64,000 nt of DNA, taken from positions 248,001 to 312,000 of the forward strand of contig NZ_WKJJ01000006.1 of assembly GCF_009674485.1 (NCBI RefSeq). Reading direction: 5' to 3'. A program made the position numbers and the translations under genes. The notes below the pieces were generated by a model. The model made no database searches. It saw nothing but the letters and a program-made list of their open reading frames with translations, and was not told where the DNA came from. Of this stretch, positions 44,036-54,487 are shown in pieces (positions within the stretch are counted from its first letter, which is position 1; every line of letters begins with the position of its first letter). Source of the DNA: Pseudoduganella rivuli. Its GTDB lineage: Bacteria > Pseudomonadota > Gammaproteobacteria > Burkholderiales > Burkholderiaceae_D.

Positions 44036-45376
44036 ATGGCCGCCATCGACGATTACGCAGACACCCAAGCCGGCGCAGCCGCACTGGCGTTCCACACACT
44101 GACGGCAGGCCTGCTCGACACCCCGCAAGACAAGGATGTCTTCAAAATCGCGGTGACCAAGGGCCGGACTTACCTTGTTGCCTTTGCCCCGCTCATGGCA
44201 CAAGGCGATCCCGTACTAAAGGGCTGGGCTGACGGGAAGGCGCCCGTCATGTATTCCAAGGAAACGTCGACGCTGATCTACACGGCCGATTACACAGGCG
44301 ACTATTTCCTGGAAGTCAGCAACCTCACTAAACCTGGCCTTGCCGGCTATTCGCTGGTGGCAGTCGAGACTTACCCGGACGATTACCCTGCCACCCAAAG
44401 CGCGGCAGGCGCCTTGCCCGTGGGCGGCAAGATCTCCGCGCAAATCGAAGTCAACGGCGACCGTGACTGGTTCAAGCTGAATTTGCAAAAAGGCGTCGAA
44501 TACACACTGACGCTGGAAGGCAAAGGGTATGGTGAAGGCACCATGCCGGTCGGACCGTTTGGCGCAAAAGTGTTTCTTGAAGCATCGCCGTCGTCCGCCC
44601 CCAACATTCCCTTGGTGGTCTCGGATGACACGTGGACGCATTACTCGCTGACTGCCCATGCCAGTGGAGCGTACTACGTCTCCGTGTATGACGACGCCCA
44701 GTTCTTCGTCGCACCGTCTCCCGACTACCACACCGGCACCTATACGCTGCATGCGGCGCAGGTCCCCAATGGCGCCGGCACCGCCAACAACGATACGCTG
44801 GCCGGACTGGGTACCGGCACCGTCATCACCGGTGGCGCAGGTTTGGATACTGCCGTGTATGCGGGCGCCCGCGCGGATTACGCTATCGCGCAGGCCGCCG
44901 CCGCGATCAACGTCACCCACACTGGCGCAGCGACCGCCGATAACCTGACCGGCGTGGAACGCCTGCTGTTCGATGACGGCGCCGTGGCGCTCGACACGGC
45001 AGGCGCCGGCGGCCAGGCTTACCGGCTGTACCAGGCCGCCTTCAACCGCGCCCCGGACAAGGCCGGCATCGGTTACTGGATCGCGCAAATGGACAAAGGC
45101 GCCAGCGTCTACGACGTGGCGCACAGCTTCATCAACAGCGCGGAATTCCACACCCTGTATGGCGCCAATCCCTCGAATGCGGCCTTTGTCGACAGCCTGT
45201 ACCAGAACATCCTGCACCGCGCGGGCGACCAGCCGGGTGTCGATTACTGGAACGGTGTGCTGGCTTCCGGCGTACCGCGCGCCGCCGTGCTGGCGTCGTT
45301 CAGCGAAGCTGCGGAAAACCAGGCCGCCGTGGCGAAGATCATCGGCAACGGCGTCGACTACGTTCCCTACGGCTGA
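44036..45376 (+). CDS. Exported DUF4214 protein
   Basis: 446 residues without an N-terminal signal peptide. Two beta-rich pre-peptidase-like segments (about 10-115 and 125-240; the second with VNGDRDWFKLNLQKG) are followed by a short Gly/Asp-rich calcium-binding-like part (NNDTLAGLGTGTVITGG) and a C-terminal DUF4214 domain (about 320-425; AYRLYQAAFNRAPDKAGIGYW and LYQNILHRAGDQPGVDYW). Proteins of this build usually leave by type I secretion through a C-terminal signal. Function unknown; perhaps a matrix or S-layer-associated protein. Confidence 0.85.
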   Translation: MAAIDDYADTQAGAAALAFHTLTAGLLDTPQDKDVFKIAVTKGRTYLVAFAPLMAQGDPVLKGWADGKAPVMYSKETSTLIYTADYTGDYFLEVSNLTKPGLAGYSLVAVETYPDDYPATQSAAGALPVGGKISAQIEVNGDRDWFKLNLQKGVEYTLTLEGKGYGEGTMPVGPFGAKVFLEASPSSAPNIPLVVSDDTWTHYSLTAHASGAYYVSVYDDAQFFVAPSPDYHTGTYTLHAAQVPNGAGTANNDTLAGLGTGTVITGGAGLDTAVYAGARADYAIAQAAAAINVTHTGAATADNLTGVERLLFDDGAVALDTAGAGGQAYRLYQAAFNRAPDKAGIGYWIAQMDKGASVYDVAHSFINSAEFHTLYGANPSNAAFVDSLYQNILHRAGDQPGVDYWNGVLASGVPRAAVLASFSEAAENQAAVAKIIGNGVDYVPYG

Positions 45377-45606
45377 TCGCCCGCTCCCGGCCCATCCGGC
45401 GTGCGGCGTTCCGCCGCCGGATTCCGGATTCCCATCCGCGCCACAGGCCTGCGCGGACCACATCCCCTGAAAAACAATGACTTGCACATAAGAACTGGCT
45501 GGCATGGCCCTTGCTGAGCTATCGCTGCGATGTTGCACAGGCTAAACTGACCTGGCGTGCTCCATCCGCGATGACAACAATCACAACGCTTCCCCAGGAG
45601 ACCATT

Positions 45607-46086
45607 ATGCGCAAGTTCATCCCCATCCGCCCCTTCCTGTTCGCCCTGTTTTCCCTGTGCCTGGCTGCTTCCGCGTGGGCGCAAAAGGCCGAACACGGCA
45701 CCGCCGACGAAGCCGTCGCCATGGTGCAGCAAGTGATTGCATCGATCAAGGCGAACGGCCGCGACAAGACCCTGGCTGAAGTGAACAACACCACCACCGG
45801 CAAATTCCGCGACCGCGACCTGTACGTCACCATCAATGACCTCAATGGCAAGAACCTGGCCCATGGCGCGAATCCCAAGATGCAGGGCAAGGATTTGATC
45901 GACCTGAAAGATGCGGACGGCAAGTATTTCGTGCGCGAGCGCATCGAGCTGGCGAAAACCAAGGGCAAGGGCTGGCAGGATTACAAGTTCGTCAATCCCA
46001 TGTCGAAGCAGATCGAACCGAAGTCCATGTACTTTGAAAAGTATGAAGACTTGATCATCAATTGCGGGATTTACAAGGCAAAGTAG
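45607..46086 (+). CDS. Secreted single-cache-domain protein
   Basis: 159 residues: signal peptide ending near AWAQK, then a single cache domain (DEAVAMVQQVIASIK, DLYVTINDLNGKNLAHG, then GKGWQDYKFVNP). Cache domains bind small ligands such as carboxylates; free-standing periplasmic versions may pass the signal to a membrane receptor. The start at 45607 has AGGAG 8 bases upstream, and upstream in-frame codons look non-coding. Confidence 0.85.
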   Translation: MRKFIPIRPFLFALFSLCLAASAWAQKAEHGTADEAVAMVQQVIASIKANGRDKTLAEVNNTTTGKFRDRDLYVTINDLNGKNLAHGANPKMQGKDLIDLKDADGKYFVRERIELAKTKGKGWQDYKFVNPMSKQIEPKSMYFEKYEDLIINCGIYKAK

Positions 46087-46179
46087 GCGGCCAACTGATA
46101 CGGTCCGGGCGGGGCGGTTCTGCGCCTGTCGCCCGGCGCGGCGCGGGTGGACAATGGGGTCTCAACCAAGGAGCCCGTC

Positions 46180-46371
46180 ATGTCCACCCAACGCAGTTTT
46201 GCTGAAACCCTGGTCGCTGTGGCCTGGTCGTTTGCCGGCCTGCGCCGCAAGCGGGATTTTGACCGCGATGTCGGGGCGCTGAATCCCTTATATGTGTTGG
46301 CCGCCGGCGTGCTGGGGTGTGCGCTGTTTGTCGGCGTGTTGCTGGCGGCGGTGAGGTTTGCCACTGCGTGA
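46180..46371 (+). CDS. DUF2970 membrane protein, 63 residues
   Basis: Short protein with the DUF2970 (PF11174) pattern: FAETLVAVAWSFAGLR, a charged loop KRDFDRDV, then LNPLYVLAAGVLGCALFVGVLL as a single membrane helix. The family is small, typical of beta/gammaproteobacteria and of unknown function. The start at 46180 has AAGGAG about 7 bases upstream, and 11 further upstream codons are rejected. Confidence 0.8.
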   Translation: MSTQRSFAETLVAVAWSFAGLRRKRDFDRDVGALNPLYVLAAGVLGCALFVGVLLAAVRFATA

Positions 46372-46377
46372 CGTGCC

Positions 46378-49300
46378 TTATGCGCCCTGTACCCGGTTGC
46401 GGCCGCCCGCCTTGGCCTGGTACAAGGCCTGGTCCGCCGCCTCCACCAGTTGCGCCGGCGCGCTGTCCTTGCCCGGTACCATGGAAGCCACGCCACAGCT
46501 CACCGACACGTAGCCGAACGGGGATTTTTCGTGCGGCAGCGCCAGCGCCGCCAGTTCGCGCCGGATATGGTCGGCCACGCGCTGCGCGTCCTGCAACGAG
46601 GCGCCCGGCGCGATGAAAGCGAATTCTTCGCCGCCATAGCGCGCCACCAGGTCGCCCGCGCGGTTCATGCCCCTGGCCAGCACTTGCGCCACGCGGCGCA
46701 GGCAATCATCGCCGGCCGGGTGGCCATAGCGGTCGTTGTACTGCTTGAAAAAGTCCACGTCGAACATGGCCACCGCCAGCGGTTCGCCGCGGCGCGCGGC
46801 GCGCCGCCATTCGCGCGCCAGCACGTCGTCGAAGCAGCGCCGGTTGGCTGCGCCGGTCAGGCTGTCGGTGGACGACAGCGCCGCCAGCTTCTGGTTCGAT
46901 TCCTGCAATTCGCGCGTGCGCTCGGCCACCATGCCTTCCAGCCGGTGCGTGTGCGCCATCAATTGCCGCACGCGCCAGCGGTACAACGCCGCCAGCAGCG
47001 CCAGCGCCAGCAAGCCCATCGCGGTGCGGAACCACCAGGTCTGCCACATGGGCGGCAGCACCGTCACGGGCAGCACGATTTCATCGCGGCTTTCCACGCC
47101 CTTGTTGTTGGTGCCCATCAGGCGGAAGCGGTACGTCCCCGGGTACAGGTTGGTGTACGTCGCAACCGGGCGGCCGGCATCGGTCTGCACCCAGTCCTGG
47201 TCGAATCCTTCCAGCATGTAGCGGTACGTGTTGCGCTTCGGTTCCGCGTAGTGCAGCGACGCGAATTCCAGCGTCAGCACGGACGCGTTCCACGGCAACG
47301 TCAGCGCCCGGGGCGCCGTCACGCTGCCATCGAGTTTCACGCCGGGCAGTGTGCCGCCATCGTTGAGCGAGCGGTTATACAGGCTGATATCGGTGACCGC
47401 CAGTTGCGGCGGGCGCGACACGCTGCTGTGGATGGCGGGATCGACTGCCGTGATGCCGCTGGTGCTGCCGTAATACAGCTTGCCGTCGGTGGCGCGCGCC
47501 GACGCATCCAGGTAAAAGCCTTCCGTCAAGCCGTCTTCCGTCGAATAGTGGGTGACGGTCTCGCTGACCGGTTCCAGCTTTGACAGGCCGGCCACGGTAC
47601 TGACCCACAGCATGCCGCTGCGGTCCGACTGGATCGCTTCCACCAGTTGGTTACCCAGCGCGCCCTTGCCCGGATAGCGCCGCACTTCGATCCTGCCATC
47701 GCGCGTCACGATGCGGTTGAGGCCCTTGACAGTGCCCACCCACAGCACGCCGGACGCGTCTTCGTGCAGGCACGTGATGCGCTCGCTGGAAATCGTGTCT
47801 TGCCGCGCCGGGTCCGAGCGCATGTGCGTGAATTTGCCCGTCTCCGGGTCCAGCACATCGAGGCCCCCCCGGTAAAACTCGCCCGTCCACACGCGCCCCT
47901 GGCTGTCTTCCAGCAAGGTGGTGACGCCATCGACGCTGCGGCTGTCCGGGTTTTGCGGTTCGTGCGCATAGGTCCGGTATTCGCCATTGGCAGGGTTGTA
48001 GCGCACCAGTCCGGCGCCCGTGCCCAGCCACAGGATGCCGCCCTTGCCCGGTGCGATGCGGTTGATGAAGTCGCTGCCGCCATTGCCGAAATGTGTGACC
48101 TTGAACGGGCCATCCAGCGCATCGAGCCGGTTCAAGCCTTTCGACGTGCCGGCCCACAACGGCCCGCCCGGCTGCTGGTACAGGCTGTAAATCACATTGT
48201 GGCTGAGCGCGCCGGACTGCCTGGTCTCGGCGCCGGGATTGGCCGCGTAGTGGCGCAACAGTTTGCGCGCGGCAGGGTCGAACAGCACCAGCCCGTCGTC
48301 GGCGCCCAGCCACAACTTGCCGTCCGGCGCGGCGCCCAGGCTGCGCACGAAATTGCTGGACTTGAATACCTGCGGCGCCACGTCGCGGGGAATGTGCCGC
48401 TCGAAGCCGTGGTAGCCCAGGTTGGCGCGGATCACGCCATTGGTGAACGTCCCCACCCACAAGGTGCCCGTGCGGTCATGCATGGTGAGGTTGATGGCGT
48501 TGGTGGGCAGGCTGTGCGCATCTTCGGCGCGGCGCTGGTAGACCTGGAATGTCTGTGTTTCCCGGTCCCAGCGCCACACGCCCGCCGTGCGCGTGCTGAT
48601 CCACAAATCGCCCGTCAAATCCTCGTCGATGTGCAGCACCCTGCCCGTCTGCCCTTCCAGGCGCGTACGCTGTTCCCACGGCGTATCCGGCTTCCATACG
48701 AAGATGCCGTCATCGGTCCCGATCCACAGCTTGCCGGATGAATCCACATGCAGCGCCCGCACATCGTTGTGGCGGGGATTCGGCTGTTTGTCATCGTCCA
48801 GCCGGTAATGGCGGAACGTCTTTTGGCCCGGCGGCAGGTAATCCAGCCCGCCCGGCCACGTGCCGGCCCACACGCCGCCGGCGGCATCGAGCGCCACGGC
48901 GCCGATATCGTTGTGTTTCAGGCTGTCCGGATCGGCGGCGTCATGCTGGTAGACGGTGAATTTGCCGGTTTTCGGATCGAAGTGCTGCAAGCCGCCCCAC
49001 GTGCCCAGCCACATGCCGCCCCTGCCGTCGGCGACGATACGGCGCACGATGCGGAAATTGCGGGGGCCGGATTCCGGTAAGTACCGGGAGAAGCTGTTCG
49101 ACTCCGGTTCGTAGCGCGCCAGCCCTTCATCGGTGCCGGCCCAGATGCGGCCCGCTTCGTCGCTGAACAGCGATGCGATGCGTCCGCCCGGCACGCTTTT
49201 CGGATTGCCGGGATCGTTCTGGTAGCGCACGGCGCGCCGCCCGTCGTAACGGAACAAGCCCCCTTCGATGGTGCCGATCCACACGAAGCCCTGGCGGTCT

Positions 49301-49464
49301 TGTAGCATGGAAATGATGGACTGGCTGTCCGAACCCAGCGTATCGATGGCCTTGAACGACAGCGCCTGTTGTCCCGACCATGCCGGCACGGGGAGCCCGC
49401 AAGCGAGCGCCAACACCAGCACCGGCGCGGCGCACAAGTGGCGCGGCAACAACGTCAAGCGCAT
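46378..49464 (-). CDS. Diguanylate cyclase with periplasmic beta-propeller sensor
   Basis: About 1028 residues. After a signal peptide, two seven-bladed regulator propellers (about 30-690) repeat units such as GFVWIGTIEGGL and GKLWIGTDDGI. A Y_Y_Y domain (about 720-800), one membrane helix (about 810-830), a short coiled coil, and a GGDEF domain follow, with active site YGGEEF near 943. The layout is that of one-protein versions of the BT4673-type hybrid sensors, with GGDEF as output: an outside ligand would change c-di-GMP synthesis. ATG 49464 is chosen for the GGGAG 6 bases upstream. It is divergent from the kinase cluster. Confidence 0.92.
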   Translation of the reverse strand: MRLTLLPRHLCAAPVLVLALACGLPVPAWSGQQALSFKAIDTLGSDSQSIISMLQDRQGFVWIGTIEGGLFRYDGRRAVRYQNDPGNPKSVPGGRIASLFSDEAGRIWAGTDEGLARYEPESNSFSRYLPESGPRNFRIVRRIVADGRGGMWLGTWGGLQHFDPKTGKFTVYQHDAADPDSLKHNDIGAVALDAAGGVWAGTWPGGLDYLPPGQKTFRHYRLDDDKQPNPRHNDVRALHVDSSGKLWIGTDDGIFVWKPDTPWEQRTRLEGQTGRVLHIDEDLTGDLWISTRTAGVWRWDRETQTFQVYQRRAEDAHSLPTNAINLTMHDRTGTLWVGTFTNGVIRANLGYHGFERHIPRDVAPQVFKSSNFVRSLGAAPDGKLWLGADDGLVLFDPAARKLLRHYAANPGAETRQSGALSHNVIYSLYQQPGGPLWAGTSKGLNRLDALDGPFKVTHFGNGGSDFINRIAPGKGGILWLGTGAGLVRYNPANGEYRTYAHEPQNPDSRSVDGVTTLLEDSQGRVWTGEFYRGGLDVLDPETGKFTHMRSDPARQDTISSERITCLHEDASGVLWVGTVKGLNRIVTRDGRIEVRRYPGKGALGNQLVEAIQSDRSGMLWVSTVAGLSKLEPVSETVTHYSTEDGLTEGFYLDASARATDGKLYYGSTSGITAVDPAIHSSVSRPPQLAVTDISLYNRSLNDGGTLPGVKLDGSVTAPRALTLPWNASVLTLEFASLHYAEPKRNTYRYMLEGFDQDWVQTDAGRPVATYTNLYPGTYRFRLMGTNNKGVESRDEIVLPVTVLPPMWQTWWFRTAMGLLALALLAALYRWRVRQLMAHTHRLEGMVAERTRELQESNQKLAALSSTDSLTGAANRRCFDDVLAREWRRAARRGEPLAVAMFDVDFFKQYNDRYGHPAGDDCLRRVAQVLARGMNRAGDLVARYGGEEFAFIAPGASLQDAQRVADHIRRELAALALPHEKSPFGYVSVSCGVASMVPGKDSAPAQLVEAADQALYQAKAGGRNRVQGA

Positions 49465-49605
49465 CAACATCTCCCGAGAGGACACCAATCAGTATGCTAA
49501 ACAGTAAGCCAGTATAAGCAGGTCCCTTGCAAGCCAGCAACAGCAAGTCGTCCGTCCATGACAGATTGTCGTTATAATTTCCATAATCTCTATCCCCAAG
49601 GCGCC

Positions 49606-52600
49606 ATGGACGATATTGCTCCTCCCCAGACCTCCACTGCCGCGCCGCCCCGCCAGTCTGCCCGTCCCCGCTGGCGCGATCGCCTGCGCATCCTGCTGCG
49701 CGGACCACTGCGGGCGCGCGGCCCCATCGTGCGCTGGGGCGCGCTCGCCATTGCCGTGGCCGTGGCGGCCGTGCTGGCGCAACGCCAGGTGGTGTTCCAG
49801 CAACAGCGGCGCGACTTGAATGCGTCCACCGTCGACCTCGCCAACCGCGTGCAGGCGGAAAGCAGCGACAACAAGGTGATTGGCGGCGCCATCCTGATGG
49901 GGCTGGTGGAAGACAGTATCAAGCAGCTACTCGCGGGAAAAGTCGCACCGGACTCGAATGACGTGCATGCGGACTTTGCCGCCATCATCGACCAGTACGG
50001 CGCCGACAATGTCTTCGTGCTGTCCGGCGACGGCACCACGGTCGCGTACCTGAACAAGGAAGGCAAGGCCACCGGCATCGGGCGCAACCTGGCGTTCCGC
50101 CCGTATTGCCGGCGCGCGCTGGCGGGGGAAGCCAATGTGTATCCCGCCATTGGCGGCACGTCGCGCGAACGGGGCCTGTATTTTGCCGCCCCGGTTCACG
50201 GCGGCAACAGCCGCGATACGCCGATCATCGGCGCCTATGCCATCAAGATGCCGGTGGCCGATATCGACCGCCAATTGCAAAAAGTCGCGGACCCGGTGTT
50301 GCTGCTGTCGCCCGATGGCATCGTGTTTGCATCGAACCGCGCCGACTGGCTGTTGAAACTGGGCGCGCCGATCGGCGTCGAGCGGCGCGAAGAGCTGGCG
50401 CGCAGCAAGCAATTCGGTTCCATGTTCGACGATGACGGCCCGGAACACCTGCCGTTCACCATCGGCAGTGAAAGCGGCAATGTCTGGTATGACGGCGGCT
50501 TTTATGCCGTCTCGTCCGTGCCGCTGAACTGGCCGGACGACAGCAACCGCAAGTGGCGCGTGGTGCGCATGCAGGACCGCGGCGCCTGGCTGCCGCTATG
50601 GCGCGAACTGGCGGTGGCGGCCGGCTGCATCCTGGCCGTATGGCTGCTGGCGCTGGTGGTCACGGGCCGGCAGCGCACGGCGGAAGCCACGCGCCGCCTG
50701 CGCCTGAACAATGAACGGCGCATGCGGGAAATCACCAACAACCTGCCCGTGGCCGTGTACCAGTTCCGCCTCGACGACGACGGCAAGCCATCGTTCCAGT
50801 TCATGAGCCCCGCCATCACGGCCATTACCGGCTTGCAGTCGGCCGACGTGCTGGCCGGCGGCGGCGTGCTGTTCTCGCTGCTGGACCCGGACGGCGACGC
50901 CGGCTTGCTGGGCCGCCTGGCGCTGGCCGCGCGCCAGGGCCGGCCATTCCACGAACGGATGGAATTCGGCCGGGGCGCCACGTCGGAACCGCGCTGGGTC
51001 GAACTGCATTGCGCCGCGGTGCGCCAGCAGGATGGCACGCAAGCGTGGAACGGCTACATCGCCGACGTGACGGCCGAACATACGGCGGCGCAGGCGCTGT
51101 CGGCCGCCAAGCAGGCGGCGGAAGACGCCACCCGCAGCAAGTCGATGTTCCTGGCCAATATGAGCCATGAAATCCGCACGCCGATGAACGCCATCATCGG
51201 CATGAGCCATCTGGCGCTGAAGACCGGCCTGACGCCGCGCCAGCACGACTACATCCAGAAGATCCAGCGCGCGGGCCAGCACTTACTGGGCATCATCAAC
51301 GACATCCTGGATTTTTCCAAGATCGAAGCCGACAAGCTGCGGGTGGAAGACACGGCGTTCGAACTGGGCCAGGTGCTGGACAACGTGGCCACCGTGATTG
51401 CCGACAAGGTGCAGGCAAAAGGGCTGGAACTGGTGTTCGACGTGGCGGGCGACGTGCCGGACAGCCTGATCGGCGACCCGCTGCGGCTGGGCCAGATCCT
51501 CATCAATTACGCCAATAACGCCGTCAAGTTCACCGACCGCGGCGAAGTCGCGGTACGCGTGCGCGTCAAGAGCAGCGGCGAAGGCCGCGTGCTGCTGTAC
51601 TTCGCCGTGCGCGACACGGGCATCGGGCTGACGGAACAGCAGATCGGGCTCTTGTTCCAGAGCTTCCAGCAGGCCGACGCCTCCACCACGCGCAAATATG
51701 GCGGTACCGGCCTGGGCCTGGTGATTTCGAAAAAGCTGGCGGAACTGATGGGCGGCACGGTAGGCGTGGAGAGCGTGCATGGCGAAGGGTCGACGTTCTG
51801 GTTCACGGCCAATCTCGGCATCGGCAGCGAGGGCAAGCGCGCGTTGCTGCCGTCGCCCGACCTGCGTGGCCGCAAGCTGCTGGTGGTCGACGATAACGAC
51901 AGCGCCCGCGCCGTGCTGCTCGACTTGCTGCGCACGATGCGCTTCGACGCCACCGCCGCCACATCCGGCCAGCAAGCCGTCGAGCTGGTGCGGGCCAGGG
52001 CCGGGACGCCGGAAGCCTTTGACGTGGTGCTGCTGGACTGGCAAATGCCCGGCATGAATGGTCCGGAAACCGCCATGGCGATCCGTGCACTGGGCTTGCA
52101 GGATGTCCCCCGCATGGCCATGGTGACGGCGTTCGGCCGCGAGGAAGTGCTGGCGCAGGCGCGCGCCGCCGGCATCGACGATGTCTTGATCAAGCCCGTC
52201 AATCCATCGGTGCTGCTCAATACCCTGGTACGCCTGCTGGGCGGAGACTTGGACGACAGCGCCATGCCGCGCTATGCGACGCAGGCGCCCGTCAACCTGA
52301 TGGCGGGCATGGCCGCGATTGCTGGCGCGCGCGTGCTGCTGGCCGAAGACAATGCGCTGAACCAGCAGGTGGCGACGGAATTGCTGATCGACGCGGGCTT
52401 GCAGGTCGACGTGGCCGCCAACGGCCTCGACGTGCTGGCCTTGCTGGAGCGCCATGCGGCGGGCCATTACGCCATCATCCTGATGGATATGCAGATGCCG
52501 GAAATGGATGGACTGGAAGCCACGCGCCGCGTGCGCGCCCTGCCGGAACATGACGCGCTGCCGGTGGTGGCCATGACGGCCAACGCCATGCAGGGCGACC

Positions 52601-53343
52601 GCGACCAGAGCCTGCAAGCGGGCATGGTGGATTTCGTCAGCAAGCCGATCGAACCGGACGATTTGTGGCGCGCGCTGCTGCGATGGGTGCCGCCGCACAC
52701 CGGCGCGGCACCTGCGCCGCAACTGGAAGCCGAGGCGGCGGCCGAGGCGGCAGACAACGGCTTGCCGGCCCACATCGCCGGCCTCGATATGGCCGCCGGC
52801 CTGCGCCGCGTGCTGCATAAACCTGACCGCTATATCGCCATGCTGCGCGGCTTCGTCACCAGCCAGGCCCATGCCGGCAGCGAGATCGCCGCCGCACTGG
52901 CCGACGGGCGCCGCGCCGATGCGGAGCGGGCAGCCCATACCCTGAAAGGCCTGGCCGGCAATATCGGCGCCGACGCCTTGCAGGCGGCCGCCGCCACGCT
53001 GGAACAGGCGCTCAGGGAGGGCACGGCGGCCGGCGAAGCGCAGGTGCTGGTGGCGTCGCTGCTGGCCACGCAGGTAGCCGCCATTGCGCAGGCGCTGCCC
53101 GGCGACGAAGCGCCGCACGGCCCCGTCACGGTCGATCCCGCCCAGCGCGACGCGGTGGTGGCGGAATTGCGCGCCTTGCTGGCGGACGACGATGCACAGG
53201 CGGAAAAAGTCATGATCGACAACCAGCCGCTGTTGGCGGCGGCTTACCCCAACCATATCCGGCGGCTGCAGCAAGCCATCGGCCAATTCGATTTCGAAGC
53301 GGCGCTGGCCGTTCTCGATGAAACACGGAACTCCAACGAATGA
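49606..53343 (+). CDS. Hybrid sensor histidine kinase (cache-PAS-HisKA-HATPase-REC-REC-HPt)
   Basis: About 1245 residues. Two membrane helices (about 45-65 and 340-360) enclose a periplasmic double-cache domain. Then come a PAS domain (about 385-500), HisKA with NMSHEIRTPM (His about 522), a HATPase with GGTGLGLVISKKL, a first REC (Asp in LLDWQMPG about 808), a second REC (Asp in LMDMQMPE about 960) and an HPt domain with AAHTLKGLAG (His about 1110). It can run a complete phosphorelay in one chain. A TATAAT at 49573 may be its -10. Its stop overlaps the next start (ATGA), so kinase and HD-GYP regulator are made together. Confidence 0.95.
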   Translation: MDDIAPPQTSTAAPPRQSARPRWRDRLRILLRGPLRARGPIVRWGALAIAVAVAAVLAQRQVVFQQQRRDLNASTVDLANRVQAESSDNKVIGGAILMGLVEDSIKQLLAGKVAPDSNDVHADFAAIIDQYGADNVFVLSGDGTTVAYLNKEGKATGIGRNLAFRPYCRRALAGEANVYPAIGGTSRERGLYFAAPVHGGNSRDTPIIGAYAIKMPVADIDRQLQKVADPVLLLSPDGIVFASNRADWLLKLGAPIGVERREELARSKQFGSMFDDDGPEHLPFTIGSESGNVWYDGGFYAVSSVPLNWPDDSNRKWRVVRMQDRGAWLPLWRELAVAAGCILAVWLLALVVTGRQRTAEATRRLRLNNERRMREITNNLPVAVYQFRLDDDGKPSFQFMSPAITAITGLQSADVLAGGGVLFSLLDPDGDAGLLGRLALAARQGRPFHERMEFGRGATSEPRWVELHCAAVRQQDGTQAWNGYIADVTAEHTAAQALSAAKQAAEDATRSKSMFLANMSHEIRTPMNAIIGMSHLALKTGLTPRQHDYIQKIQRAGQHLLGIINDILDFSKIEADKLRVEDTAFELGQVLDNVATVIADKVQAKGLELVFDVAGDVPDSLIGDPLRLGQILINYANNAVKFTDRGEVAVRVRVKSSGEGRVLLYFAVRDTGIGLTEQQIGLLFQSFQQADASTTRKYGGTGLGLVISKKLAELMGGTVGVESVHGEGSTFWFTANLGIGSEGKRALLPSPDLRGRKLLVVDDNDSARAVLLDLLRTMRFDATAATSGQQAVELVRARAGTPEAFDVVLLDWQMPGMNGPETAMAIRALGLQDVPRMAMVTAFGREEVLAQARAAGIDDVLIKPVNPSVLLNTLVRLLGGDLDDSAMPRYATQAPVNLMAGMAAIAGARVLLAEDNALNQQVATELLIDAGLQVDVAANGLDVLALLERHAAGHYAIILMDMQMPEMDGLEATRRVRALPEHDALPVVAMTANAMQGDRDQSLQAGMVDFVSKPIEPDDLWRALLRWVPPHTGAAPAPQLEAEAAAEAADNGLPAHIAGLDMAAGLRRVLHKPDRYIAMLRGFVTSQAHAGSEIAAALADGRRADAERAAHTLKGLAGNIGADALQAAAATLEQALREGTAAGEAQVLVASLLATQVAAIAQALPGDEAPHGPVTVDPAQRDAVVAELRALLADDDAQAEKVMIDNQPLLAAAYPNHIRRLQQAIGQFDFEAALAVLDETRNSNE

Positions 53344-54476
53344 TCCTTGCCCGCAAACCCATCGTCCTGGTGGTGGACGACACCCCGGACAACCTGTCGC
53401 TGATGAGCGGACTGCTGTCGAGCCGCTACACGGTGAAGGTGGCGCCGAACGGCGAAAAAGCGCTGAAGATCGCCCATGGCGACAACCGTCCCGACCTGGT
53501 CTTGCTCGACATCATGATGCCGGACATGGATGGCTATGAAGTGTGCCGCCGCCTGAAAGCCGATCCGTCCACGGTGGATATTCCCGTGATTTTCCTGACC
53601 GCGAAATCCCAGGTGGAAGACGAGCAGCACGGCTTCAGCCTGGGCGCCGTCGATTACATCACCAAGCCGGTCAGCCCGCCCATCCTGATGGCGCGGGTGC
53701 GTACGCATTTGCAGTTGAAGGCATCGGCTGAATTCCTCAAGGACAAGGCGGACTTCCTCGAACAGGAAGTGGCGCGCCGCACCGACGAAGTGCGCGCCGT
53801 GCAGGACGTGACGATCCTGACCATGGCGTCGCTGGCGGAAACGCGCGACAACGACACGGGCAACCATATCCTGCGCACGCAGTGGTACGTGAAGGAACTG
53901 GCCGAACACTTGCGCGGCCATCCCCGCTTCGCGGCCCGCCTGACGCCGCAATACATCGAAGTGCTGTTCAAATCCGCGCCGCTGCACGACATCGGCAAGG
54001 TCGGCATCCCCGACCGCATCCTGCTGAAGCCGGGCCGCTTCACGCCGGAGGAAATGGAGATCATGAAGACCCATACCACCTTGGGCCGCGACGCCATCGT
54101 GCACGCGGAACAGCGCCTGGGCGTCGATGTCCCGTTCCTGCAATGTGCCAAGGAAATCGCTTATTCGCACCAGGAAAAATGGGATGGCAGCGGCTATCCC
54201 GAAGGGCTGGCGGGCGACGCGATTCCCATTTCCGCGCGCCTGATGGCGGTGGCGGACGTCTACGACGCGCTGATCTGCAAGCGCGTCTACAAGGCCGCCA
54301 TGCCCCATGAACAGGCGGTGCAACTGATGCGCGAAGGCCGCGGCAGCCATTTCGATCCGGACGTGCTGGACGCCTTCCTCGCGCTGCAGGACGCCTTCCG
54401 CGCCATTGCCGCGCGCTTTGCCGACACGGACGATGAATTAAATGAACACCAGGCGAGGATGGACCGCCTCGCCTGA
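53340..54476 (+). CDS. Response regulator with HD-GYP phosphodiesterase domain
   Basis: 378 residues. An N-terminal receiver domain (VLVVDDTPDN, phospho-acceptor Asp in LLDIMMPDMDG at about 57, Lys in YITKP) is joined to an HD-GYP domain (about 150-360): HDIGKVGIPDRILLKPG with the HD pair at about 216, and HQEKWDGSGYPEGL carrying GYP near 284. HD-GYP enzymes cleave c-di-GMP. It overlaps the hybrid kinase by 4 bases and likely receives its phosphate. With the divergent cyclase gene it would tune the same second messenger. Confidence 0.95.
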   Translation: MILARKPIVLVVDDTPDNLSLMSGLLSSRYTVKVAPNGEKALKIAHGDNRPDLVLLDIMMPDMDGYEVCRRLKADPSTVDIPVIFLTAKSQVEDEQHGFSLGAVDYITKPVSPPILMARVRTHLQLKASAEFLKDKADFLEQEVARRTDEVRAVQDVTILTMASLAETRDNDTGNHILRTQWYVKELAEHLRGHPRFAARLTPQYIEVLFKSAPLHDIGKVGIPDRILLKPGRFTPEEMEIMKTHTTLGRDAIVHAEQRLGVDVPFLQCAKEIAYSHQEKWDGSGYPEGLAGDAIPISARLMAVADVYDALICKRVYKAAMPHEQAVQLMREGRGSHFDPDVLDAFLALQDAFRAIAARFADTDDELNEHQARMDRLA

Positions 54477-54487
54477 AGGACAACATC